Positions 46,842 through 58,800 of a stretch of DNA of 64,000 bases are shown piece after piece. Numbering within the stretch: position 1 is the stretch's first letter; the number at the start of each line of letters is the position of its first letter. A model generated the notes under the pieces. That model saw nothing but the letters and a program-made list of their open reading frames with translations. It was not told the origin of the DNA and made no database searches. The translations under genes were made by a program, and so were the position numbers. Source of the stretch: Rachycentron canadum. Its lineage: Eukaryota; Chordata; Actinopteri; Carangiformes; Rachycentridae. Location of the stretch: contig CM076663.1 of NCBI GenBank assembly GCA_038496675.1, positions 13,662,954 to 13,726,953 of the forward strand. Direction: 5' to 3'.

Positions 46842-48871
46842 GTAAGGAGGAAGTAGGCTGACAGAAGTGGTTCTCACTAGTGATAAGGCTGCTTCCAGTT
46901 TGTTTGTCTGTCACAGTATACTGAGTGATCAGCCTCAGACGGATAAACATGACCACACATATTAGATACGTCTCCACAATGATAACATGTTATGAATACA
47001 TGTTCATGAGAGATTGCATATTTTCAGAAAGCATTAGAAAAGACAAATGCAGTAGATTGTCAACACTTTCTGAAAGTCATAGTTAAGGGACTAGTTCCAC
47101 AGTGTAACCACTAGGTGGTGTTAAAGCCACATGGATTATTTTTGACAAACACATCTTCAGGCCAATGTGGAATTAATATACTGAGTCAAAATCTTTAGCT
47201 GCCATTCATCTTTTTGTCAATATTATCTCTTTACTTTATTACTATTTCTATTAAACTCTTCTGGTTGTCCACAGGTTACTGGCTGCCAGGCTACAAACTG
47301 GAGAACTCCTGGGCGATGGGTATTCACGTGTGTGTGATGTACAATGCTGTAGAAACAGCACTGGTGCTCCTTCAGGAGGGTGCGGCTGTCAACCGGATGC
47401 CCAACGGGAAGACCCCACTACATGTGGCCTGTGAGGTCTCCAATAGTGACTGTGTGGCATTGCTTTTGGCTCACGGGGCAAAGATCAACAGCTTGTCACT
47501 AAGTGGGCACACACCACTACACTACTGCATCACCAGAGAGTCTGTGGACTGTGCCAAGCAGCTCATCTTAAAAGGTCAGGAGGGAAGGATGCAGAAGGGG
47601 ATGGATGTATGTGCACATATAAAGTATGTATAAGACACTAAAACAAGTAAATAATCACTACTTTCTTCTCATGGAGGTGCAAGCGTCAGCATACCCAGCC
47701 ACAACAATGATGAGGATACACCGTTACACACAGCAGCCAGATTCGGCGTTCCAGAGCTGGTGGCTCTATATTTGGCCCATGGAGCATCTGTGAATGCAGT
47801 CAACTCTTTACAGGAGACACCTCTGATGACTGCTGCCTTCTGGGCCTTTGACAGTAAAGAGCAAGTCTACAGTGAAGATCACCATTTTGTCTGTCGTCTC
47901 CTGCTGGACCACAAAGCTGGTGAGAGTTTTTGGACTAATGACTGTGCATGACTTTTCTACTCATACTGTTGGTATCATGAAGGCCTCACACTCTGCTTCC
48001 CCTCTGCCTTTCTCATCCAGACCCCAACCTCCAAGAGGAAGACCATAAAACAGCCCTTCACAAAGCAGCCTGGAACTGTGACCACATCCTGATGCAGATG
48101 CTGCTGGAGGCCGGAGCAGACACAAGAGCCATGGATATCAATGGCTGTGCTCCCATTCAGTATCTTCTCAAAGTGACTGACGTAAGGCCCATGGCCATAC
48201 CTGACCTCTGCTACCAGCTGCTGCTCAACCATAATGCAGCGCGGGTCTACCCACCTCAGTTCCACAAGGTACCGGACCAATGCTACAACATGATACTGAA
48301 CCACAGTATCTATGACAAATTATACGTTGATCACCGAGGGCTCTTGCAAGATTCTTGTGCTGTGTCTTACTGTGTGTTGTTTTGTGCAGGTGCTTCAGTC
48401 TTGCCATGACTATCCCAGAGTATTAGAAATCATGGTCAACTCTTATGAACGTTTAAAGCCTACATACAAGTGGAGAGCTGCCATTCCTGATGACTGCTAC
48501 AAGGTAGTACAGGCATGTACATTGTAAATGGTATCTACATACTTCAGTTAGTGCAGAGTTAAATATATAATCACCACAATTTACTTAGAGATGTATTTTA
48601 TCCTAAAATACACAACAAAGAGATTCATTTTTTATTATTTAAGATAGTAAAAAATGTCTTCAAATTCTTTTTGCTTCCTCAGCGACATAAAGACTTCTAT
48701 GACTCTCTGTTTGCGGTTTGCACCAACACTCCCCGCAGCCTGCTTCACCTGACCAGATGTGCCATCAGAGCCAGCCTGGGTGGTTTCTGCCACAGTGGTG
48801 TTGCACAGCTGCCTCTGCCATCTCGCTTGAAGAATTATTTATTACTGGAACCTGAGGGAGTACTGTACTGA
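46664..48871 (+). CDS. asb4: Ankyrin repeat and SOCS box protein 4, 6 coding exons
   Basis: Substrate receptor of an Elongin B/C-Cullin 5 ubiquitin ligase; in mammals linked to vascular differentiation and hypothalamic signalling. Joined exons give about 423 residues (human 426). Ankyrin repeats fill about 60-320 (for example NGKTPLHVACEVSNSDCVAL and LSGHTPLHYC). The conserved lead-in EVEDPSMVLASYKQGYWLP matches human ASB4. C-terminal SOCS box: BC-box SLLHLTRCAIR at 380-390 and Cul5-box LPLP at 404-407, ending LLLEPEGVLY. Exons: 46664-46841, 47275-47574, 47677-47919, 48021-48268, 48390-48503, 48683-48871. The start is the ATG giving MEELRPRQQAV, which puts the first helix at about the same distance as in human; an in-frame ATG at 46541 is possible but adds a hydrophobic stretch unlike the family. 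Neighbours ppp1r9a and pdk4 agree with vertebrate synteny. Confidence 0.93.
47275..47574 (+). CDS. asb4: asb4 coding exon 2 (ankyrin repeats)
   Basis: GYWLPGYKLENSWAMGIHVC through CAKQLILK. Acceptor TTGTCCACAG, donor AAAAG|GTCAGG; exactly 300 nt. Confidence 0.93.
47677..47919 (+). CDS. asb4: asb4 coding exon 3 (ankyrin repeats)
   Basis: GASVSIPSHNNDEDTPLHTA through FVCRLLLDHKA. Acceptor TCTCATGGAG (short pyrimidine tract), donor GCTG|GTGAGA. Confidence 0.92.
48021..48268 (+). CDS. asb4: asb4 coding exon 4 (ankyrin repeats)
   Basis: DPNLQEEDHKTALHKAAWNC through ARVYPPQFHK. Acceptor TCTCATCCAG, donor AAG|GTACCG, phase 0 out. Confidence 0.93.
48390..48503 (+). CDS. asb4: asb4 coding exon 5
   Basis: VLQSCHDYPRVLEIMVNSYE through RAAIPDDCYK. 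Acceptor TTTTGTGCAG, donor AAG|GTAGTA; 38 codons. Confidence 0.93.
48683..48871 (+). CDS. asb4: asb4 coding exon 6 (SOCS box) and stop
   Basis: RHKDFYDSLFAVCTNTPRSL through LLLEPEGVLY, TGA at 48869-48871. Acceptor TGCTTCCTCAG. Carries both the BC-box and the LPLP Cullin-5 box. Confidence 0.94.
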   Translation, partial: RHKDFYDSLFAVCTNTPRSLLHLTRCAIRASLGGFCHSGVAQLPLPSRLKNYLLLEPEGVLY

Positions 48872-50157
48872 TGGATGCTATACTTCAATTACTCTATGGG
48901 ATGCTCTAATATGTAGACTCCAACACGAGAAATCCCTATCTACTGTTTGACAGTGCAAATGAAAATCCATGCAAACTGTCTCCACCAGGCATCAGACGAC
49001 TTACAATTGATCCGATTCATTCAGGAGGTAGTGGTGGACGTGACAGGACGCCTTCCAACTTACCACAAATCACGACTGCACTTAAATGTGTAGAAGTTTG
49101 AGCGACAGGTGAGAAAATGGCAATTTATAGCTGAAAATGTGCTTATTCTGGTGATAATTGTGATTGACAAATAAGGGAACTTGCTTTCTTGGCCACATGG
49201 AACCGTTACTTGCACTGTTTTTCCCACCTGTGCAGTGTTGACAAACTTCTCTCTCCAGTACAGTCCTGCCTCATAATTCAGAGGATCCAAATCTACCTGG
49301 CAACCACCCTTAAAAATCACTCTCAGGCTCTCATGATACTCCACAACAGAACAAACACTTGACAGAGCACTTCATAACAAGTGCTTGTTTTTCCAATGGA
49401 CTGCACACATAGGCACAAACATGGACCAATTTTCTGAACACCTTTGCCATGAATATATAACAAACTATATTATTGTTCAAAACACATATCTTTTTATATT
49501 TAAAGAATTCAATTCATCTTCGATAAGCAAACTCTAATAACTGTTGTTTGGAAGTCGACAGCTGGTACAATATTTATGAACCTTACAGCAGTCCATAGTT
49601 CACAAACACACACAGATGTGTCTATGTTTAGACAGAGTCTGACTTAATCTAACGTCTGTTCCTTGTATTTAATAGCGCATCATTTTTAGATTTTAGTTGC
49701 CCATGGTAATCTTTTAACTTTCAGTCCCAACTTTAAACAAAACTATCTCCACCTATATGCATTTCAAAGCAAACATCCTGTGGCTGTTTAGTCCTGCTGT
49801 CAGTATCTGTTCAGTTTGAAATGCAAACAAGTCCTTGGTCTAATAAGTAAACATACATCATAGTAATCTTGGCTTGACCGACCACACTGTTGGTATTGTG
49901 TAACTCTGTGTATTGTACATACACCATTTGTATGTTGCCATGTGCCACAGCATGTGCACGCTTTTACATGAATGGATGGTAAAAGATAATCAGGTTCAAG
50001 GCTGCTGGCCTTACAATGAACACACTGTAAAGCCCAACAGGTGCAACAGGGTGCAGTACCACCCACGAGTTTAGGCAGCAAATCCCAACAACGCAACGCA
50101 GACAAGTGTGAACTGTAGTTCCAATATTTACTGTCACTTCACATTAGCACAGGCTTA

Positions 50158-50163
50158 AATAAA
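50158..50163 (+). terminator. asb4: Candidate poly(A) signal for asb4
   Basis: AATAAA about 1.3 kb after the asb4 stop, followed within 30 nt by a GTTGTGTTGTTTTTTG downstream element. Confidence 0.4.
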
Positions 50164-51012
50164 GAGAGCAGCTTTGTTGTGTTGTTTTTTGTATGTTAAA
50201 ACTGTCCACACCCCACACATTTACATAAAATCTTAGAATGAAATAAATCCAAATTAAATCTCTATTGTGTGTAATGTATTGGTCTGCATGTGCAGCAGAC
50301 ATGTTCTGTAGAGGGAACATTGTCTGGATGACTAAAGGGTCAGACCTCACCCTTAGATCTTAAAATAAACCAGCAAGAGTCAGGGACAGAGATATGCTAT
50401 AATGATGGGGAGGGGAAACAGTCTCCTCTTTTAATCCACGTTAACATTGACTGCTGTGTTGACTCTGACATTGCAGTGATTTTATTTTTGTTTTTCATTC
50501 AGTTCCCATTGAGAATGACCTTGAATAATGCTGTTTTTGTATTGCTGCCATACCAATATTACCTCAGTGAAGTGGAAAAGAGACTTGAAAGAGACAAACA
50601 GAGAAAGTAGCAAAACCAGAACAGAGTGCAATGTGTGGATGCACTAATGAAGGGGCAAAACAGAGCAGGACAGCCTGTTCTCAGCACCTAATGGCAGCTG
50701 GCCATGAAAAGCCAATGGACTGCGTCTGCGACGTTGACAGAGAAACAGAGCAAAGTTTCCTAAAAACAAGCTGTGGAGGGAACACAGGGAGTCAGGAGGA
50801 TACTGCACACAGAGCTGTGCATAAGTCACTAGATACAGTTCAATTTCTACAGGTCTCACTTCTGTGATCTAATGAAACCTGAAATCTTTCATAAATCAGT
50901 TTGTGAGAAAATAACAAATCACTATAAATACTGTAAAACAACAAACAACAAAGGGTGACAACAACAATGAACTGCGAAAGGCAGAAGTAATGATGTGAAG
51001 TGATATGAGATT

Positions 51013-51018
51013 TTTATT
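51013..51018 (-). terminator. pdk4: Candidate distal poly(A) signal for pdk4
   Basis: Reverse complement reads AATAAA, about 1.7 kb after the pdk4 stop on the minus strand. Confidence 0.3.
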
Positions 51019-51182
51019 TTCTACATTCACCGGTCCTTTCAGTGGTGAATGGCAATTTCAACACATGAACACTTGGCCTTGAGAGTGTTGCACAGTATAA
51101 AAAGTGACCAAAACATGTCTACTACTTCACAAATCAGAAATTAAATATTATCACCTAAAATGAGAGAATGACAGAAGAATAT

Positions 51183-51188
51183 TTTATT
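51183..51188 (-). terminator. pdk4: Candidate poly(A) signal for pdk4
   Basis: Reverse complement reads AATAAA, about 1.6 kb after the pdk4 stop on the minus strand. Confidence 0.3.
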
Positions 51189-52749
51189 CTAAAACAATAT
51201 GTTGTCCAAGCAATTTCTAAATGCTTAAAACTAGGCTGAATTGAGGTATATGATGGGGAAATTGTTGGGAAATTGTTACTACAGATTCGTCAATACAGCT
51301 TGCAAATGGCATTTTATGTGTTATTCCTGTCTCTGCTACACTCTCTGCCACAATCAGTTTGCGATTCAAATAAAATACAGATAACATGCTATGCTAATCT
51401 GGGCATGTTGCCTTACAGCATGTCAAATACGAAAAAGCTGAAGTAGTTTTCTGCAGTGCACCATTAATCATTTCACACAAGCTTTCAAACATTTTGAAGC
51501 GACTTAAAAATACAATATGTGGGTCATTATAAAACACTTATGTAATACTATCAAATTATCTTCAATATGCATGGGAGCTGCTGTGTAACTCTAGACACTT
51601 ACTCCTGGGAACGCTGCAGATGGTCTTGGAAAATTGTGTTTTAGCTCCTGCTGTTATTAACTTAACACATAAGTTTCAACTAAGTTTCAAATTATAGTGA
51701 ATGTTAACATTAACATTTCTAACTATTCACATTTGAGTTATATGTATTAACTTTAAATATGCATTAATACTTTGTTTTAACAATTCCACTTCTCATTTTA
51801 CAATCCACAATAATTAAACTTTAGAAAAGATTGCAGTTTACGGCTAAGGCACAGGCTAGGTAGTTTCCTGACATTCAGTGTCCTAAAGTAAGGATCACAT
51901 TTTGTTTACATTACTATTGAACAAGCAAACAGACTGAATTTACATTGAAATGATCAAAGCAAAAATCATTTCAGGCATCATCGATTCACAGCACACTTAT
52001 AACTTATTAGTGTTGATGAAATGTTCCACATGAAACGCAGTTGTTTGTCATGTAAGTTATAAAGGACTGAAATGGCTACAGGAGGAACAGACTTTGCTCC
52101 CTTTGTCTTTAGGCATTGAACATGTTCCCATTTTGATTAACTTCAGTGACTGACCTTTTCCAAGGCACTGATACACATTTAACCTCATGGAAAAACACAA
52201 CTTTAGCCAGTAATTTTTGCTAAACCAAAGAACATTTGCCATTAAATTGTGAAATAATACATTTTGAAAGAAAAAAATGGACATAAACACAAACAGCTAG
52301 CATACTTATTTCACAGTGTATCCACGTTATTAAAGCTAAATAACTGAAAAATGGGTGTAATGAGCGAAGCAAAAAGAGATTAATACTTGACTTGTTCCAT
52401 TACCATTAGCAGCCTGTAATCATTGTATAATGGAATTAAATGTGGTGAGCTTTTGTTGGGTTAAATTGCCTGGAGGCTGGCAGTAATAGTTGAGACCAGT
52501 TATTTCACTGCATTTATCTGATTCTTGACACCAACAATGAGCAATTTTCTCCTTGTAGCTTTCTCTCTTGGGTGAGAAAGGAATCAAGGTTCCACGTCCG
52601 CAGGTCCAGGTCCAGCAACACGCTGAGATCTTTCACTTATAGTACAAGTTTATCCACTTATTCCAGCGTGGACCCTCTTCTTCTTAGTTGTATTATAAAT
52701 GTATTCAGACTATTCTATTGTGTCCTCAACTTTGTTCTTTAGTCTATCA

Positions 52750-52893
52750 TCACTGAGTCCTCTCATACTTGCCCAGTTTCTTTGGCTCCTTGCTGGGCAT
52801 GCACCAGTCATCGGCCTCAGTGCTGGCCTGGTAATGCCGTAAGGCAGACTTATTGAAAACAGGAAGTCTCTCCACAGACTCTGAGGACAAAGC
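52750..52893 (-). CDS. pdk4: pdk4 coding exon 11 and stop
   Basis: ALSSESVERLPVFNKSALRH through GKYERTQ and TGA. Contains ADDW, the conserved Asp-Trp motif involved in dimer cross-tail contacts and PDK regulation. Confidence 0.93.
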   Translation of the reverse strand, partial: ALSSESVERLPVFNKSALRHYQASTEADDWCMPSKEPKKLGKYERTQ

Positions 52894-55800
52894 CTGGTAA
52901 TACAAGACAGAAGGGAACTTATTAGTCTGGATCCCAATCACACACACACATATGCATGAATGAGTGTCACGTTCTGGTTGTTTTTTGTTGGGCTATTAAG
53001 TTACATCTGTGCCTAATTAAAACTTTTTCCAACTTAGAGCATGTGGTGAGTTGTAGCTTGCATCAAGACAACATAATTTGTGCATCTGTAATATGTAATT
53101 ACTCTGCCACCACTCAGTCAACCAAGTATGTGTTGTTGACAGTACATTTCTAATTTGCACCAATTTGGTTTTCAGTAATTTTTTACATTGTATGTGGAAG
53201 TAGTTCTGTTCTCACCTTTAAGTATATGACAGCTGAGGTACCATATCCCTCCATAGAGTAGAGTTGCAGGTCTCCCTGAAAATACTTTGCATACAGACGG
53301 GAAATGGGCAGTCCATAACCAAAACCAGCCTAGAGGAAAAACAAGTTTTTCAGTACGGTTCCAGTATCTTTACAGTTTATCTGAACCAGTTGCTAAAATA
53401 TCACAACATGAAAAACATGAAGTGGATTCTATAGAGGGTTTGCTTTGTAAACAGATCTATAGTTTGTCTTGTTAGAATTTAAGCCAGTGAAATGTTCCCC
53501 ACTGCTTCTCTTTAAAATAAGATCATCATGATCTTGTGTTTAAAATGTCAAAGCGCGACGGTCTCACCAGAGGAGCATTACGAGAGTTGTCTACATGGAC
53601 AGGACTGGGAGCCGTGGAGTACATGTAGCTGAAGAGACGTTCAATCTTCCTCAGAGGGACTCCTCCTCCTCTGTCAGACATCTAAAAATAAGGAGGAAAA
53701 AATGCTCTAACTGTTCTTCCTGCAGTCTCACATCCACTGAACCCATCCACTGAACACTATCTAAACAATGTGATGCTTTGTGTATAGTACAGTATATACT
53801 AAGGTAATAAGGTCCACATGGATCTGCACACAGTATAACTGATGGCACAAGACGTATTTGTGTACTGAATGGCACTGCAACAAGTGTGACTTTGTTAGTA
53901 CAGACTTAATAATGGTGTACACAATACTGCCTTTAGTACAGAATCCTTTACCTTGATAGTGAGGTCCTCTGTGCCCAGAGAAACTCGCACTTTGATTTGG
54001 GGCAACGTGGGACTCGTCTCATGGGTCTCTACTGTAGCTCTCATGGCATTCTGACAGAGGTGATGAATCACAAAGAAAGTGACCACACACGGAAAATATC
54101 ATAGGCCTGGTTTTCGGGTTTGTTGGTTACTGTACCTTGAAGAGCTCAAAGAGCATGTGGTATAGATGGGAGGGCACATAGACAATGTGGAGTGGCTGGC
54201 CTGGGTTTTTGGCTGGCATTTAATGTTATTGATTGTAGGGAAAGAAAAAAAAAAACAAACATTTTAGACTAGGTAGGTATGTACATATCAGCTCTGACCT
54301 GGTACAAGACAGATGCTTTCAATATTAGCTGAAAAACAATCATATCCTTTCATTAAACAGAGAACCACACATAACAACACCATTTGTCCTTTGATGTGTA
54401 TAGTCTAAATCTTATCTGCAAAGAATATGCTGACTAAGTATGTATAGGTTACTATATATAAGCACTGGTATGCGTACTGATTTATATATTGCAGCAGAAA
54501 TAAGAGGTGTGTCTATTAAATAATTATTTTTCACAACTACCACAAAAAGGTTTTTCTACTTAGTGAAGAATTCCATTAAAGTCTATGTATTAGTTTCTTT
54601 TGTATTTGTGTCTTGGTTGTGTTTTTCTTTGTAGATATAAAGGATATGATTCAAATTGAAGAATGTCTAATGCTGATCCTGCCTCATGGCAGGCCCACAT
54701 GACAAGAATCAGACATAGAGGGTCCAAGGTTCATTTTGGAAAGTTCGGTTGTAATTTGTGTGGCAATATAACTATTCTCTCACATGAATCTTTAGAGAAG
54801 ATCATATCTATGTGAAACAAGAGAGATTCTAAAACAAGACAGATCTTAATCTCTCTTGCAATTCTATGTCATGCAGAAAAAAGTATCTGCAAATAGAAAT
54901 ACTATGGTTGTTTTGTAAAACTTACAATTGACCTCTGTGATCTCCATATCAGGGGAGGTCAAGTAATACTGCTCACACAGCATCTTTGAAGTCTCATAGG
55001 CATCTACAGGGTCAATCAAAACAATCACTGGTTACATTTCAGTGTGAGAAATCAATGGCATTGTAATTTTAGTGAAGCACTTTACACAACAGTTAACACA
55101 ACATTTACGAGTGGGCCTGTGATAGCATCATTTCCCACTGGTGATTTACTATAAATATCAGCTCACACTGTAAAAGTTCAAAGAGTCATGAATCTGTATA
55201 GACAGAGAGTGATGAAGAGTAGATAACACTGTGTGTGTGTGTTAGAGGTGAAGAAGATCGTTCATTACCTTTTACTACCTCCACAACGTCACAAGTGGGG
55301 TCAATGCTGCCAATATGTTTGGGATGGGCTGGGTTTACACTGCCGTTGAATATTAATGCTACAGTGAAAAGCAACAAACATTGAGTGTGATTCAAAAAAC
55401 ACAGCTGGATAGACACAATTTGCATCAGTCAGTCAGTACAACAGAAATGCTTTAGGTTAGGTGTTGACTGTGTGGCACATCTTTACAGCACTAAAATCTT
55501 AAATGACTGAGATCATGATTTGGTGCTTCAGCAGGTTTTTAAAAATGACAAAACATGCTGTGGCAGAGCCACTTCTTCTGGCTGTCAAGAATTTTCACCA
55601 CATTGAGATCAATTTAATGATATGAGCTGTGAGTGTTAGCAACCGTGTTGATTAACTCACAGTCAATCACCAAGTGCTATACTGACTGTGCTGGTTCATG
55701 AGCATGCGTGTGGAGATGCGGCTCATGTAGAAACGGTCCAAGAAGTACTGAACGTTCTGGTTGGTGACAGGGTCCACGCCAAAGGCCTCCTTGTACTCCA

Positions 55801-58800
55801 CCACACCCTGAGCCATGGTGGGTACCACGTTGTTGTGCCGGTTCCGGACGTTTACTAAAGTCTGTGTAAAGCTGAGGACAAAGGCAGTGTTGGATGTGTG
55901 GGTAGTTGTAGAACATGTGTACATCAGCATAAACATGCAAGACATTGGGCACACATGCCTTCATAAACGTAGCATAACATGTATGTTCATATAACAATAG
56001 GTCCATGACATAATAACAGGACATAACATACGACCACCTTAATTGAACAATGTACAGTGTCTGCTGATATATGTAACAATTATGCATTATTGCAAATATG
56101 CAAGTTATCTAGTTGTTGCAACAATATCAATACCAATAAACATGCACACAGATACAAGTGCATACCAGCCCACTATTGATTTACCAATATCCAATAGAAC
56201 CAGCAACTTTATAGACAAACAGGAAAATGTACTGTTTGCAGTGTTAGTGTGTGCGATGGTGTCCTTAAAAGTGCCAATTATAATTGTACTATTTTATTCA
56301 GTTATTTGAAGAAAGTGAATTGAAAGTAGTAAAACTGGTTCTAACAAATTGTACCTGATATGAAAAACAGACTACATACTAGAAGCAAATATTGAAATAC
56401 ATGCTGAATTGACAAGAATTATTCCTTATTACTACTGAAAATTAAAAGCATTTATTGCATGTTGGATTTCACTGAAACTGTGGAGCCTGTAACTGTAATT
56501 AATCATCTATCACTGGGTCTGACAGTGGCCTTCAGTGGCTGTACAACAAGGCATCTGAACATGAAAGATGCGACCATTGCTGTTTTCATAACAAAGACTT
56601 GGATTTCAGGTGACTTGAGTGTTACTGATTACCTAAATTGACAGTAATCAATGGAGTGGATTGGTAGCAGAAACAAAACAGAGAATGCATTTTTACATAA
56701 ACACATAAAGAATACTGGAAAGTGTGAAAGACTTACTTTGTCAGGACATCCTTATCATCTGGATTTTTCTCTAAAAAATCTACAAGCTCCAACAGACTCT
56801 GTGAATACCTGGTGGACACAAATACAGAAACACTCTGAGCCCTGACTTATTTACTGTTGATCAGAATGACGATAAGATAATGTGAAAAAACAAACACATT
56901 TGGGCATTTCATTTAAATTTATATAAAAGAACCATAACTACTCTGATCAACCAGCATTGAACTTCTTTTATTGAGACAACACATGATTAATATCACGGCC
57001 CTACCTCTAGTTAATTTTAGTTTGTTGTATTACTGACTTTTTATCTAGGCCAGCAGACAGTGAAGACTCAAGTGCTGAGCTTAGTGAATTTCCCTCCCTC
57101 ATGCACCATGTCACTGTTGAAAAAACTGGGTGAAAGGTGAATGGCAGTGTGGTTATGCTTTCTGCTTGCTGAGTTTGTCCCTCAACTGACCTTCAGCTCT
57201 TGATTTTGTATGAAGTCCCTGCTAACAGACAATTCTGTGACATCTGTTTTCACGAATGTTGCCATGAAACATTGAGGTGTCACCTCTCTCCCCTGGTAAA
57301 CAACATTAACAAGTGATCAATCAACTCTTTTGCAGGAAATGCAAAGGGCTCTGCAGCCAGGAGAAGAGAAAGCCACGGTGCAGGAGGCAGGCAACATAGC
57401 CAAATATAGACACTACTGTGGTTCTTATAAAAGTATGGGTGTGGGGTAATGATCTCTGTTGTCATGTCTTTACTCATACACCAAACATAATCAACATGCA
57501 ATAACCTGTTTGAAACTGTGTTTTCAAATAACTCTACTGTGAAGCAGTGGCTATGGTGGAAAAAAAGGAGTGAAAGTACACAGAAGCAGGACTTCTGTTT
57601 TGCCTTTAGAGAAAAGCTGCTTCAGTCATGCAAACAACCTTGCATGACTAGATAATCTGCACCTATTCTTTGTTGTTTACAGTATAAAATGGATGTAAAG
57701 AGTTGGGTTAAATCCAATTCGCTGGTGTAAACTCTATGTCAATGTTTCCTGGGAGTGTTTTATATCCCATAATCCCATTAGGACAAGTGAAAATGATTAC
57801 AGCTATTCTACTATCAGCTGAAAAACCTAGAACAGATATAATTAATCATTCTCTTGCTCACACACACTGTGTGTGGATGCACCGTCAATGTTTATAGCTT
57901 TTTGATCCTTAGAACATGTACATAGTGTACCTTGAAATGGGTGTGTGTTCACAACGTCACATATGCTGGTTCAGCTCTACTTGTCTGAAGGTAGTGACCA
58001 GAAAAATCTAAATCATAAAATATTATCTATTAAGTTATTCATCCAAAATATTATTGAAAGTGCAATATCCAAATAGCCGGAGCTGCATTTTTTTTTTTGG
58101 TAAAGGTAAGAACACACCATTCTAACAAGCGGGTTTTTCTTTGGCGTATTGTGCAATTGGCCTTGAATTGGCCTTGTCTAATTCTAAGAAAGATCATAAA
58201 GCACGTTCCCAGATCAATGCCATCTAGCCATTTATAGAGTGCACAGAGGACAGGTGGGTGAGGAAGGAAGAGATTTCATGCATCTCTGAACAGAACACGG
58301 TGACCTCACACAACCTCTGACAATATCAACAGCAATGTTTTCTTCCAGTCAAATAGGAATATGACAGACTAGAGTTCTCCAAAACCAACACAAGCAAATA
58401 CTGCTGCAGAAAAGTGAAGGATGAGTTGTTGGAATGTAGTAACAATGATTGTTGTACAACACATTATATAGAAATAGACATCTAATCTGGAGGTCCTACC
58501 AGCTGGTGAGCAGCTTAAGGGATGGTGTGCTGAGAAGCTTGTCAGGGAGGAAATCAATTTCTTTCATGATGTTGGCCAGTCTGACAGGAAGCTCCTGGCG
58601 AAGGAACACAAAGGAGGTCTTCTCACATGCATTGGCTGAACCTGCAGTCACATGAGAGACACAGTCAGGAAAAAAGAAAATGACTGAGTAAGCATCCAAC
58701 TTTGATCCCATTCTGTAAATCCTCTAAAAACAGCAACCAGTCCTAAGCATTGACATTTAAAGATCTGGCCCTTATTTGTCTTGTAGCTTTACAGGGATCT

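Larger units (their letters stand above)
48872..52749. other. Convergent 3' UTR region between asb4 and pdk4
   Basis: No coding potential. The left part is probably asb4 3' UTR (AATAAA at 50158), the right part pdk4 3' UTR on the minus strand (reverse AATAAA at 51183 and 51013). No recognised repeat or microsatellite over this 3.9 kb, unlike the introns, which fits transcribed 3' UTR. Confidence 0.55.
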
